Positions 25,533-34,781 of a stretch of DNA of 64,000 nucleotides are shown here, in pieces. The position numbers and the translations under genes are program-made. This DNA is from CAZWBR01 sp964632305. Lineage in GTDB: Bacteria > Bacteroidota > Bacteroidia > Bacteroidales > Prolixibacteraceae. The stretch lies in assembly GCA_964632305.1 (NCBI GenBank), contig CAZWBR010000009.1, positions 28,438 through 92,437 on the forward strand, given 5' to 3'. The notes under the pieces are model-generated. The model saw only the letters and a program-made list of their open reading frames with translations. It did not search any database and was not told where the DNA came from. The stretch's first letter is position 1, and the number at the start of each line of letters is the position of its first letter.

Positions 25533-26971
25533 CGAAGTCGGAGCAGCCGAAAGGAAAATTTAAAAGTTATTAATGGAATCTTTCCGGGAAGCTACCCCTG
25601 GAAAATGGGATATGATGCAAAATTGACAGGGGAGATGCTCCCCCGGATAGACCATACAGTGATTTCAGGGATAGGATTTATTATTTCCTGCTTCTAACTG
25701 TAATCTTTTCCTTACGGCCCTGAGGGGGCCAAATCTCAATAACCGTGGGTGTAACCCACGGGAATCGGGTGAGCATCGCGTAACCCGGGGCAAACACACT
25801 GATCTTCAACCGGCGCATCGCAGTCCTTACTTTAATGTGCCCTCCTCGGCCTGTCCCGAGTAACGGAATGAATTCGGGATTGTGCCACTTTCTTTCCCTC
25901 TGAAAAGAAAACCTGTATCCGTTCATCTTTCGATCAGTTAGCACACCCTGGAGAGTACTATGTAACAGAACCTCTTTTGAAATTTGAGAAACATTGGGAT
26001 CATTGTCCCGGTAAGGGCAATACATCGGTAGAAAATAATGGTTCGTTCATTTGTTCCGCCCCGTCCGGGGCGGGCGAATCATTTGTGTGCCATTTCTTCT
26101 ACCGATGTTTCGTGTCTAATGGCACGGGGGTACAACCTTCCGGTTATAATTTCCTTCTTCATCCTCTTTATTGCCAATGTCTAAACCTCACTATTCATGT
26201 AGAGGTTCCTCGCTGTGCATCGGAATGAGGAACCTCAGGGACAAATACTATTTGGGATTGTGCAGACTAATTTTCCTTTCTGAGAAAATTGAAGGGGATG
26301 CGATGGCGAAGCACAAATCCGGAGTGTTTACCCGAACATTAGTGCAAAGAATCTGAAAAGCACTTCCAAAGTTTCAAACTTTGGAAGTGCTGTGCCTGAA
26401 CAACTATTTGTTACGGCAGAGACCTGAAAGGTCTTACAGTGACAGAACAGGGCATGAGCCCTGTGAAAAGGAGAGATAGGGGAAATCGGAGGTCTGGAAG
26501 ACCGGCATGTGTCGAACGGATTTGATGATTTGGTTTTGTTTTAATTTAATACATGCCGGCCTTACATGCCTTTGAGGTATAATTGTTGGCCGTTTTCACG
26601 GGCCTGACGGCCTGTGCTGTCACCTGTCGGACCTTCGGCCCTTTAATCGGTTTTTTGCCGATAATAGGGACCTTCCCTTATACCATTACGTAGAATATAA
26701 CTCCCAAAAATGATGAAGTGCAATGAGTGGGACGTTTAAATGGAGTGGGGCACTGTCAGGGGAATGGATTTCCAATCCATTCGTTTTTTCAGATTCAGAA
26801 GTCCCCGAACAGGAATGATGATGAGAAAGTAGGACGTTTGAGAGGTGTGCCGGGAGATCGTAAAAAGAAAAATCAGGGGGTAAAGATTATTCAGGGAGCG
26901 AATTAAAAGTGAAACCGAAGATGAATTATGAACGTACTGGTTTAAAATGAACGGCAAATAAATATTATCTT
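25533..26971. repeat. 1.4-kb gap rich in short perfect palindromes
   Basis: No credible gene is present. At least five GC-rich hairpins are visible: CCGTGGGT gta ACCCACGG (25743-25761), CGCCCCGTCCGGGGCG (26058-26073), GAGGTTCCTC ... GAGGAACCTC (26202-26236), the 33-base palindrome at 26359-26391, and smaller ones such as GACCTGAAAGGTC and ACAGGGCATGAGCCCTGT near 26420-26465. They look like mosaic interspersed REP-like repeats. The 114-codon minus frame at 25681-26025 runs through them and is not regarded as a gene. Confidence 0.6.
26359..26391. repeat. 33-base near-perfect palindrome
   Basis: AGCACTTCCAAAGTTT and AAACTTTGGAAGTGCT are exact reverse complements separated by a single C. As RNA it would fold into a 14-15 bp stem; as DNA it could extrude a cruciform. 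It is not followed by a T tract, so it is not a standard terminator. Confidence 0.75.
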
Positions 26972-26979
26972 TACATTTG
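26972..26979 (+). promoter_or_regulatory. Candidate -7 box of dxs
   Basis: TACATTTG matches TANNTTTG, 45 bases before the ATG at 27024. No convincing -33 TTTG is found at the usual distance. Confidence 0.4.
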
Positions 26980-27023
26980 CGGTTTTTCTAACTTAAGAAC
27001 GATTGAATACCCAATATTTGGCC

Positions 27024-28922
27024 ATGGCGAATATTAATTTGCTCGAAACCATAGATTATCCGTCTGATTTGAGAGAGATCAAGGAGAAGGATCTGCCGCA
27101 GGTTTGCAATGAGCTGCGGGAGTTTATCATCCGGGAGGTTTCTTCCAATCCGGGACATTTCGGCGCCAGTTTGGGGGTTGTAGAGTTGACGGTCGCCCTT
27201 CATTACGTTTACAATACCCCTTATGACAAGCTGGTCTGGGATGTCGGGCATCAGGCTTACGGACACAAGATATTAACGGGACGCCGGAAAGTATTCAATA
27301 CCAACCGGCTATATAAAGGGATCAGCGGTTTCCCCTCTCCGAGAGAGAGTGAGTACGACGCTTTTGGTGTTGGCCATTCTTCGACGTCGATATCGGCGGC
27401 GCTGGGTATCTCGATTGCTTCAGAGTTGAACGGTGAGTCTGACCGTAAGGTCGTGGCTATAATTGGCGATGGCTCCATGACGGGAGGGATGGCTTTTGAA
27501 GGATTGAACAATGCCGGTGCAAGCAATGCCGATCTGCTCGTTATCCTGAACGATAATAATATGTCTATCGATCCCAGCGTGGGCAGTTTCAGCCGTTACC
27601 TGGTTCAGATGCAGACTTCGAAGGTGTATAACCGGTTGAAATCGAGGATCTGGAAGTTATTAGGGAAGTTGAATAAGGTTGGCCCTAAGGCGCGTACGGT
27701 TTTGCAGAAGCATCAACATGCCGTAAAATCAATGGTGCTGAAGGAGAGTAATCTCTTCGAATCGCTGGGTTTCAGATATTTCGGTCCGGTTGACGGTCAC
27801 GATATCAACGGTTTAATCCGGTTACTGAAAGATCTTCGGGAGATTCCCGGTCCAAAGCTTTTGCATCTTAAAACCGTTAAAGGGAAAGGATTTATGCCGG
27901 CCGAAAAGGATGCCACGAAATGGCATGCGGCTCCGGGAAAGTTTGATATAAAGACAGGCGAGATCTTTTCGGAGCCATCCGATAGTCCGGTTCCACCGAA
28001 ATATCAGATGGTTTTTGGCAAGACGTTGCTTGATCTGGCCGGGAAGAACGAAAAAATTGTGGGGATCACCCCGGCAATGCCCAGTGGTTGTTCGATGAAC
28101 CTGATGATGGAGAAGATCCCTGAACGGACCTTCGATGTCGGGATTGCCGAACCGCACGCGGTGACCTTTGCCGCCGGTCTCTCGATCAGCGGGATGATTC
28201 CTTTCGTGAATATCTATTCCTCCTTTATGCAGCGGTCGTATGACCAGATTATCCACGATGTTGCGCTTCAGAAGCTGAACGTGGTGTTGTGTATGGACCG
28301 GGGAGGATTGGTGGGCGCCGATGGTGCGACCCATCACGGGGTCTTCGATCTGGCTTTTCTTCGTAACATCCCGAATTTAACCGTTTCGGCCCCGATGGAC
28401 GAGATGGAGCTTCGTAATTTAATGTTCACGGCACAGCTCCCCGATAAAGGTCCTTTCACAATCCGCTATCCTCGCGGGAACGGGGCGAACACCGACTGGG
28501 AGAATGAATACCGGGAGATCCCGGTAGGGAAAGGGCGCATGATCAGCGATGGTGACGATGTGGCGGTTTTGTCGATCGGCCATCCGGGCAATTTTGTTGT
28601 CGCGGCCAGGGAGAGATTATTGAAGGAAGGTGTTTCGGTGGCCCATTACGATATGCGGTTTGTCAGACCGCTCGATCATGAGATTCTCGATGGGGTAGCC
28701 GCCCGTTTTGAAAAGATCGTGACCGTGGAAGACGGGGTCGTTGAAGGTGGGTTTGGAAGCGCCGTACTGGAATATTTCTCGAATATGGGTGTGGCGAAAA
28801 CGATTGTACGACTGGGTGTTCCGGATCGGTTTGTAGAGCATGGGAGCCAGGCTGAGCTTCAGTGCGAATGCGGATTTGATGAAGAGGGAATTTACCGGGC
28901 CATCCGTCGTCTTGTTAAGTAG
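27024..28922 (+). CDS. dxs: 1-deoxy-D-xylulose-5-phosphate synthase
   Basis: A thiamine diphosphate enzyme of 632 residues that condenses pyruvate and glyceraldehyde 3-phosphate, the first step of the MEP isoprenoid pathway. The ThDP motif is GDGSMTGGMAFEGLNNAG...NDNNMSI, the N-terminal His is in NPGHFGASLGVVELTVALHY, and the transketolase-like pyrimidine-binding and C-terminal domains follow (GIAEPHAVTFAAGL, DRGGLVGADGATHHG). The frame can be extended to a TTG at 27003, but the ATG at 27024 (MANINLLETIDYP) fits family N-termini and the promoter position. A prenyl synthase is encoded 6 kb downstream. Confidence 0.95.
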   Translation: MANINLLETIDYPSDLREIKEKDLPQVCNELREFIIREVSSNPGHFGASLGVVELTVALHYVYNTPYDKLVWDVGHQAYGHKILTGRRKVFNTNRLYKGISGFPSPRESEYDAFGVGHSSTSISAALGISIASELNGESDRKVVAIIGDGSMTGGMAFEGLNNAGASNADLLVILNDNNMSIDPSVGSFSRYLVQMQTSKVYNRLKSRIWKLLGKLNKVGPKARTVLQKHQHAVKSMVLKESNLFESLGFRYFGPVDGHDINGLIRLLKDLREIPGPKLLHLKTVKGKGFMPAEKDATKWHAAPGKFDIKTGEIFSEPSDSPVPPKYQMVFGKTLLDLAGKNEKIVGITPAMPSGCSMNLMMEKIPERTFDVGIAEPHAVTFAAGLSISGMIPFVNIYSSFMQRSYDQIIHDVALQKLNVVLCMDRGGLVGADGATHHGVFDLAFLRNIPNLTVSAPMDEMELRNLMFTAQLPDKGPFTIRYPRGNGANTDWENEYREIPVGKGRMISDGDDVAVLSIGHPGNFVVAARERLLKEGVSVAHYDMRFVRPLDHEILDGVAARFEKIVTVEDGVVEGGFGSAVLEYFSNMGVAKTIVRLGVPDRFVEHGSQAELQCECGFDEEGIYRAIRRLVK

Positions 28923-29025
28923 CAGCGGTTGGCCGATTGAAAAATTTTACCGGTCAACAGGGGCGAAGAAGGCCTGTTTTTCGATAAAGGGAGTAAGAAG
29001 GTTCAAAAAAAAATCATTTCTTACG

Positions 29026-29051
29026 TTGTATTATAATTTTTTATACTTTTG
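29026..29051 (+). promoter_or_regulatory. Candidate promoter of DUF177-rpmF
   Basis: TTG at 29026-29028 and TACTTTTG at 29044-29051 with a 15-base spacer, shorter than usual. Transcription would start near 29058, so the ATG at 29076 rather than the frame start at 29049 must be used. Confidence 0.4.
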
Positions 29052-29075
29052 CAAAGCTTTAAAAAGGGGAACGTT

Positions 29076-29609
29076 ATGAACTACCTGTCGCAATATACCA
29101 TTCCGTTTTCCGGTTTAAAAGAGGGAAAGCATCTGTTTGAATTTACAGCAGATGATCGTTTTTTTGCCGGATTTGAACAGGGTGAGATTGAAAGAGGAGA
29201 TGTTGCGGTTCAGGTAGAACTGGAGAAGCGCTCCACTTATATGGCGTTGATATTTACCATCAAAGGCGAAGTTGAATTGACTTGCGACCGTTGCCTTGAG
29301 AAGTATATGCAACCCATTAAGAGCCGTAATCGGCTGATGGTTAAATTCAGTGAAGAGAAGATCGAGGATGATGTGGAGATTATCTACCTTCATCCGAGTG
29401 AATATCAGCTTGAAGTAGCCCAGTTGATATACGAGTTCATCGTTTTGAGTTTGCCTATTCGTCATGTTCATCCCGACGACAAAGAAGGGAAGAGCCTCTG
29501 CGATGCGGACATGCTTAAGAAATTAGATGAATACAAAACTTCCGGTCGTGAGAAGGACGAGCCGGAAGATCCGAGATGGAATGAATTGAAAAAAATTATT
29601 GGTAATTAA
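29076..29609 (+). CDS. DUF177 (YceD) family protein
   Basis: A 177-residue protein from the ATG at 29076 (MNYLSQYTIPFSGLKEGKH). The frame reaches 29049, but that start lies in the promoter. The YceD/DUF177 core VELTCDRCLEKYMQP (with the CxxC pair), the acidic EEKIEDDVEIIYL stretch and the C-terminal DPRWNELKKI are typical. The family sits directly before rpmF in most bacteria, as here (17 bases), and is connected with 23S rRNA and ribosomal protein L32 accumulation in E. coli and plants. Confidence 0.9.
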   Translation: MNYLSQYTIPFSGLKEGKHLFEFTADDRFFAGFEQGEIERGDVAVQVELEKRSTYMALIFTIKGEVELTCDRCLEKYMQPIKSRNRLMVKFSEEKIEDDVEIIYLHPSEYQLEVAQLIYEFIVLSLPIRHVHPDDKEGKSLCDADMLKKLDEYKTSGREKDEPEDPRWNELKKIIGN

Positions 29610-29626
29610 AGTAAAGATTATTAAAA

Positions 29627-29812
29627 ATGGCACATCCTAAGCACAAACACTCCAAAACGAGAAGAGATAAGCGCAGAACGCATGACAAGACTACGCCTGC
29701 CACGATTGCAGCTTGCTCAAATTGCGGTACAGCTGTGAAATACCATACTGTTTGCCCGGAATGCGGGTATTACAGGGGCAAATTGGCTATCGAAAAAGCT
29801 GCCGCTGTTTAG
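29627..29812 (+). CDS. rpmF: 50S ribosomal protein L32
   Basis: A 61-residue, strongly basic protein starting MAHPKHKHSKTRRDKRRTHD, with the L32 zinc ribbon at Cys30, Cys33, Cys43 and Cys46 (CSNCG...CPECGYY). It is a component of the large ribosomal subunit. Because all four cysteines are present, this is the zinc-binding form. It is co-transcribed with the DUF177 gene and followed by a clear terminator. Confidence 0.97.
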   Translation: MAHPKHKHSKTRRDKRRTHDKTTPATIAACSNCGTAVKYHTVCPECGYYRGKLAIEKAAAV

Positions 29813-29859
29813 ATATTCAAAATCAGGAGATTAGTTCTTCTGGAGAGGAATAAAAGTAT

Positions 29860-29890
29860 TAAAAAAAATCCCATATGGGATTTTTTTTTG
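29860..29890 (+). terminator. Bidirectional rho-independent terminator after rpmF
   Basis: A perfect palindrome AATCCCATATGGGATT is flanked by A8 on the left and T9 on the right, 48 bases after the rpmF stop. Confidence 0.85.
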
Positions 29891-29978
29891 CTTAAATTAG
29901 TTTGTACTCTCCTTCATATTGGACATTTTTGTACTTTAATCACCGCTTTTTTATCAACGAATTCAAAACAATTGTATC

Positions 29979-30359
29979 ATGTCAAAACCTGTAATCAACG
30001 AATTCAAAGCCTTGAATACCATTGCTCAGGATACCCGTATCAAAGGAAATATTGAATCGAATGGCGATATCCGTCTGGATGGGCAACTCGAAGGAGATAT
30101 TGATTGCAAAGGAAGGGTGGTGATTGGTCCGGAGGCAAAAGTGAAAGGGACCATTCGTTGTAAAAACGGGGAGATCATGGGCCTGATCGAAGGAGAGATC
30201 ATTGTTGCCGATTTACTCTCGCTCAAGAGTACGGCCAATATATCGGGCGACCTGACGATGGGGAAATTGTCGGTTGAACCCGGTGCACGGTTTGTCGGGA
30301 ATTGCAGGATGCACGGTGTTGAGGAATTCACTGCTGAAGCCGACGTGCCGGAGAGATAA
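29979..30359 (+). CDS. Bactofilin family cytoskeletal protein
   Basis: A 126-residue protein made of short beta repeats with the spacing of the bactofilin (DUF583) right-handed beta-helix: IKGNIESNGDIRLDGQLEGD, IDCKGRVVIGPEAKVKGTI, IMGLIEGEIIVADLLSLKST, ISGDLTMGKLSVEPGARFVG. Bactofilins polymerise without nucleotide and organise cell shape or envelope machinery. A peptidoglycan hydrolase often neighbours bactofilins, but none is seen here. The short polar tail after GNCRMHG is usual. It is convergent with the Na/Pi cotransporter gene. Confidence 0.92.
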   Translation: MSKPVINEFKALNTIAQDTRIKGNIESNGDIRLDGQLEGDIDCKGRVVIGPEAKVKGTIRCKNGEIMGLIEGEIIVADLLSLKSTANISGDLTMGKLSVEPGARFVGNCRMHGVEEFTAEADVPER

Positions 30360-30403
30360 TGCCTGCCCGGATAGTTCTATCCTGATCCTTTAACATAAAG
30401 AGG

Positions 30404-32089
30404 TCAATCCGCCTTTACCATTGCCTGGGATACATTGATGACATAGTCTCCCAGTTTTTCACATTCACTGAAGATATCGTTGTAGAAGATCCCGGTCTGA
30501 TAATCGTATGCTCCTTTGCCAAGGTTGTCAAGATGTTCGGTCTTCAGCAGGTCGCGTAGTCGGTTGATCTCGCTCTCTTTTTTCATCGCCTCTTTCAGGT
30601 CGACCGGCTGGTTGGAGGCCAGGTTCCTGGTCATGATTTCGAGAGACTCCTTAGCCAGCACAAACATCTTGTCCAGATTTTCAGTAATGACAGGGGCGAA
30701 GGTGATATCTGTTTCCCTGGCGCGTTCGAGTATCCGGCCGATGGAATGGCAGGAGTCCCCGATACTTTCGATATTGTCGATCTGTTTAAGGAGAGAGGCA
30801 ATGGTTTTTGCGGAGTGTTCACTGAGGTTGGACTCGCTGACTTTGTTCAGGTAGTGTGCGATGTCGACTTCGACTTTGTCGCACGACTCTTCATTTTTAA
30901 CCAGTTTCTCGAATATCTTCCTGAACTTCTTTTTATCCGTCTCCTTGTACAGTTTCTCTGTCCGGTAGAACATTTTAGTTGCCCGCTGGCCATAGAGGGC
31001 GACTTCTTTCTGGGCCAGGAAGAGCGAAGCTTCGGGGGTGGAGAGCATCCCTGTTGAGATATGTTGAAGGGTGAAAACCTCATCGTCGGGCGCTTTCTCG
31101 GGAACCATCCGGGTAGCAATCCTGGCGATATGGCCAACAAACCAGATCAGGATCAGGGTGTTGAGGATATTGAACAGGGAATGGAACAGGGACAGTGCGA
31201 CGGGGATAGCTTCGAACGATTCGAAAGGATTGCCCCCGCCTGAGGTGGTGACAATATAAGCGATCCCTTTCAGGAAGAACGGGAAGATCAATAATACCCA
31301 GAAAACGCCGAAAAGGTTAAAAATGAAATGGGCCCTGGCTGCCCGTTTGGCGTTGGTGTTGGCTACCAACGCGGCAAGATTGGCGGTAATCGTGGTGCCG
31401 ATGTTTTCGCCCAGGACCATCGCGGCGGCCAGATCGAACTGTATCCATCCGTTATTGCACATGACCAGTGTGAGGGCCATGGTGGCGCTGGATGATTGAA
31501 TGACAATGGTTAATAAGGTCCCGATGGCAACGAAGAGGATGTATCCAATATATCCCCAGGAAGCCAGATTTTTTATTCCTTCAAAGATAGCCGGGCTCTG
31601 AGAGATATCGGGGACCGAATCTTTAAGATATTCGAGACCGAGAAAGAGAAAAGCAAATCCGAGAACACATTCAGCAATGGAACGCCGCCTCCGATCGTTG
31701 GTGAAGAGGAAGGGAAGGGCTATGCCGATTAGGGGAAGAGCGATCTTGGCCATGCTGACTTTGAATCCAAGTATGGAGATCAGCCATGCAGTCACCGTGG
31801 TGCCGATATTGGCCCCCATGATCACTCCGACGGATTCGACCAACGATAATAAGCTTGCATTGACAAAGCTCACCACCATAACCGTGGTGGCCGAGGAAGA
31901 TTGGATGATTGTGGTAATCAACATTCCGGTGAGAACCCCTTTGAAACGGTTGGAGGTCATCGATGCGAGGATGCTCCTCATCTTCTGCCCGGCAATTTTC
32001 TGCAACGACTCGCTCATCAGTTTCATCCCGTAGAGAAAAACGCCAAGCGAACCGAGTAGTCTTAAAAAGTCGAATAATGTGTAGTTCAC
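30404..32089 (-). CDS. Na/Pi cotransporter (PNaS/NptA type) with C-terminal PhoU domain
   Basis: A 561-residue inner-membrane protein. The two inverted PNaS repeats each carry the diagnostic QSSSAT motif (IIQSSSATTVMVV around residue 62 and IVIQSSSATMALTL around 198), which forms the sodium and phosphate site. About eight to ten membrane helices cover residues 10-330. The C-terminal ~200 residues form a helical PhoU-like cytoplasmic domain (IDNIESIGDSCHSIGRILER). It likely imports or exports phosphate driven by sodium. It is alone on the minus strand. Confidence 0.92.
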   Translation of the reverse strand: MNYTLFDFLRLLGSLGVFLYGMKLMSESLQKIAGQKMRSILASMTSNRFKGVLTGMLITTIIQSSSATTVMVVSFVNASLLSLVESVGVIMGANIGTTVTAWLISILGFKVSMAKIALPLIGIALPFLFTNDRRRRSIAECVLGFAFLFLGLEYLKDSVPDISQSPAIFEGIKNLASWGYIGYILFVAIGTLLTIVIQSSSATMALTLVMCNNGWIQFDLAAAMVLGENIGTTITANLAALVANTNAKRAARAHFIFNLFGVFWVLLIFPFFLKGIAYIVTTSGGGNPFESFEAIPVALSLFHSLFNILNTLILIWFVGHIARIATRMVPEKAPDDEVFTLQHISTGMLSTPEASLFLAQKEVALYGQRATKMFYRTEKLYKETDKKKFRKIFEKLVKNEESCDKVEVDIAHYLNKVSESNLSEHSAKTIASLLKQIDNIESIGDSCHSIGRILERARETDITFAPVITENLDKMFVLAKESLEIMTRNLASNQPVDLKEAMKKESEINRLRDLLKTEHLDNLGKGAYDYQTGIFYNDIFSECEKLGDYVINVSQAMVKAD

Positions 32090-32283
32090 GGATCTGGTAC
32101 TATGATTTCGATGGGTGTAAAATTATCTTTTCCAATTGGAAATCAGGAAAAAAATTGACGGTTCTTTTCCGGTTATTTTTTGTTGTGAGATTCCGAAGTG
32201 CTAATATTTCGTGTAAAGTGGTTGTTTTTTAGGTAGTCAGGAATAAAGTTGAGGTTGTATATCTTTAATGTTTGGTAATTTTC

Positions 32284-32314
32284 TTTCAAAAAAATGCGAT
32301 TAATACTACTTTCG
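32284..32314 (+). promoter_or_regulatory. Candidate promoter of the MMPL-prenyl synthase unit
   Basis: TTTC (32284-32287), a 19-base spacer and TACTTTCG (32307-32314), each one base from consensus, 22 bases before the ATG at 32337. Confidence 0.45.
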
Positions 32315-32336
32315 CAGTTTACAATCTGATTGTTTT

Positions 32337-34769
32337 ATGTGGAAAAGAATAGCCGGGTATATTTTACGTAAGAAGTTTTTATTAGTCTCAGTTCTGGCCG
32401 TTATAACGATATTCATGGCCTTGCAGGCTCCTAAGGTGGAGCTTTCTTATGAATATGCGCCACTTCTTCCCAAGAAGGATACAGTTTATAAGGAGAACCA
32501 GGCGTTTATCGAGAAATTCGGGGCTTCGGCTGATTTAATGGTTATCGGGATTCAGAATGATAATTTTTACTCGATCGATCATTTCAACAGATGGGTTGCG
32601 CTGAGCAAAGAGTTGGAAACGATCGACGGGGTCGAAGGGACTCTTTCTGCATCGGGTGCCTACGATCTGATAAAAAACAGCGAAGCGGGGAAGTTTCAGT
32701 TAAAGCCGATTTTCCCCGATACGGTTCAATCGCAGGAACAGCTCGATACGCTTGCCGCCTCTTTAAAGAAGCTTCCATTCTACGACGGACAGTTGTATAA
32801 TGCGGAGACCAATACCTATCTGATGGCCATCACGGTTAGTAAAGCGAAAATGGCTACCCCCAAACGGGTTGAGATGGTAGAAGATATTGTCGCGGTGTGT
32901 GAAAAATATTCAAAGGATACCCAACAGGAGGTTCATTATTCGGGAATCCCGTATATCCGGGTGATCCAGTCTCAAAAGGTTGAGAAAGAGTTTACCTATT
33001 TCACTCTTGCGGCGCTTTTTATTGTTATCCTGATCCTCTTTTTAATATTCCGTTCGTTCAGGTTGGTATTCTTCCCGGTGATCGTGGTCATAATCGCGGT
33101 GGTCTGGACCGTTGGGTTGATGGCCACCCTTGGGTATAAGATCACCCTGCTGACCGGGATGATTCCCCCTCTGCTGATCGTTATCGGTGTCCCCAACTGT
33201 ATTTTCCTGGTCAATAAATATCAGAGTGAATTCCGCAAGCACGGGAACAAAGTCAGGGCTTTGCAGCGGACCATTATGAAGATCGGGAATGCCACGTTTC
33301 TTTCGAACCTGACTACTGCTTCCGGATTTGCCACTTTCCTGATCACCAGCAGCGATATTCTGCGCCAGTTTGGTTTGATCGCTTCGGTCAATATAATGGC
33401 TATTTTCGTTACTTCATTGATTATTATTCCTACCGCGTTCAGTTATCTGGAACCTCCCAGGGAGAAAGATACGCGGCATCTGGAGGATGGATTCGTGAAT
33501 AAAATAACCGAGAAACTGGTTTATATCACCACCTATCACCGTAAATATATTTATACCGCGTTCTCGCTGTTGTTTGTGGCCAGTATTTTTGGTATTACCA
33601 TGATGAAGAGCACGGGTTATATGGTGGATGATATCCCCGAGAAAGATCCGATCAATATCGACCTGAAGTTTTTTGAGTCGAACTTCAATGGTCTGATGCC
33701 TCTGGAGGTGACGGTCGACACCCGTAAACCTAACGGGATTATGCGTATGTCGAATCTGTCGAAGATTGAAGAACTGAACGGGGAGCTTAAACCGTTTACC
33801 GATCTCTCGCCTTCTCTTTCCGTGATCAACCTGTTGAAATTTGCCAAACAATCGTTTTATAACGGGGATGGACAATACTATGCGATGCCTAGTTCGAACG
33901 AGCTCTCCTTTATCTTTAAATATATCGATCAGGAGGGGAGTTCGGGTAAAAACTCAATCGGTGAGATCAAATCCTTTATCGATAGTTCCAAACAGGCTAC
34001 CCGGTTGAGTTTCCGGGTGAAAGATGTTGGGACGGTCAAGATGGAGGAACTCCTGGCCAACATAAAACAAAAGACCGATTCGGTTTTCCCGTCCGATAAA
34101 TACACCGTTCATATTACCGGGGCCTCAGTGGTCTTCCTGAAAGGTACGGAATATTTGATCATTAATCTTTTCCAGAGTCTCGGTCTGGCCATTGTCCTTA
34201 TTTCCATTTTCATGGCGTTGATGTTTAACTCCCGCCGTATGGTAGTGCTTTCCCTTATTCCTAATCTTATACCGCTGTTCTTTACTGCCGCGGTAATGGG
34301 TTATTTTTCAATCCCGATCAAGGCCTCGACCATCCTGGTCTTTAGTATTGCATTTGGTATTTCTGTCGATAATACGATCCATTTCCTGAGTAAGTACCGC
34401 CAGGAGTTGAAGCTTACGGCCTGGAGCATCGGCGATTCGGTCCAGTTGGCGCTTCGCGAAACAGGCATAAGTATGATCTATAATTCAGCGGTGCTTTTCT
34501 TCGGGTTCGGGATATTCAGCTTTTCCAGCTTTGGGGGAACGGTGGCTCTGGGCGTATTGGTTTCATTGACCTTGCTCGTGGCCCTGATCTCAAATCTGAT
34601 CCTGCTCCCGGCCTTGCTGATGTGGTTGCAGCGCAGGGTAACGACCAAATATTTCCAGGAACCGTTAATTGATATCTTTGATGAAGAGACAGATATAGAG
34701 TTGGATAACCTGGTGATCGAAACGGTTCCCGTTCGGGAGGTGCCCGCAAAGAAATCCATTGAATCGTAA
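32337..34769 (+). CDS. MMPL/RND family transporter
   Basis: An 810-residue RND-superfamily membrane protein. One helix at residues 12-30 precedes a periplasmic domain of about 190 residues, then a five-helix sterol-sensing-like block (about 220-365). A second helix near 400 and a second periplasmic domain follow, then a second block of helices (about 600-770) with GISVDNTIHFLSKYRQEL. This two-lobed layout is that of MMPL/HAE2 exporters, often of lipids. The conserved Asp in GISVD probably takes part in proton relay. The start of the prenyl synthase gene follows 12 bases after the stop, suggesting a shared transcript and perhaps an isoprenoid-related cargo (inference). Confidence 0.88.
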   Translation: MWKRIAGYILRKKFLLVSVLAVITIFMALQAPKVELSYEYAPLLPKKDTVYKENQAFIEKFGASADLMVIGIQNDNFYSIDHFNRWVALSKELETIDGVEGTLSASGAYDLIKNSEAGKFQLKPIFPDTVQSQEQLDTLAASLKKLPFYDGQLYNAETNTYLMAITVSKAKMATPKRVEMVEDIVAVCEKYSKDTQQEVHYSGIPYIRVIQSQKVEKEFTYFTLAALFIVILILFLIFRSFRLVFFPVIVVIIAVVWTVGLMATLGYKITLLTGMIPPLLIVIGVPNCIFLVNKYQSEFRKHGNKVRALQRTIMKIGNATFLSNLTTASGFATFLITSSDILRQFGLIASVNIMAIFVTSLIIIPTAFSYLEPPREKDTRHLEDGFVNKITEKLVYITTYHRKYIYTAFSLLFVASIFGITMMKSTGYMVDDIPEKDPINIDLKFFESNFNGLMPLEVTVDTRKPNGIMRMSNLSKIEELNGELKPFTDLSPSLSVINLLKFAKQSFYNGDGQYYAMPSSNELSFIFKYIDQEGSSGKNSIGEIKSFIDSSKQATRLSFRVKDVGTVKMEELLANIKQKTDSVFPSDKYTVHITGASVVFLKGTEYLIINLFQSLGLAIVLISIFMALMFNSRRMVVLSLIPNLIPLFFTAAVMGYFSIPIKASTILVFSIAFGISVDNTIHFLSKYRQELKLTAWSIGDSVQLALRETGISMIYNSAVLFFGFGIFSFSSFGGTVALGVLVSLTLLVALISNLILLPALLMWLQRRVTTKYFQEPLIDIFDEETDIELDNLVIETVPVREVPAKKSIES

Positions 34770-34781
34770 ACCCAATGAACC

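Noticed and set aside
25681..26025. 114-codon minus frame in the palindrome-rich gap
   Set aside because: It runs across several hairpins; the translation reflects repeat sequence rather than a protein family.
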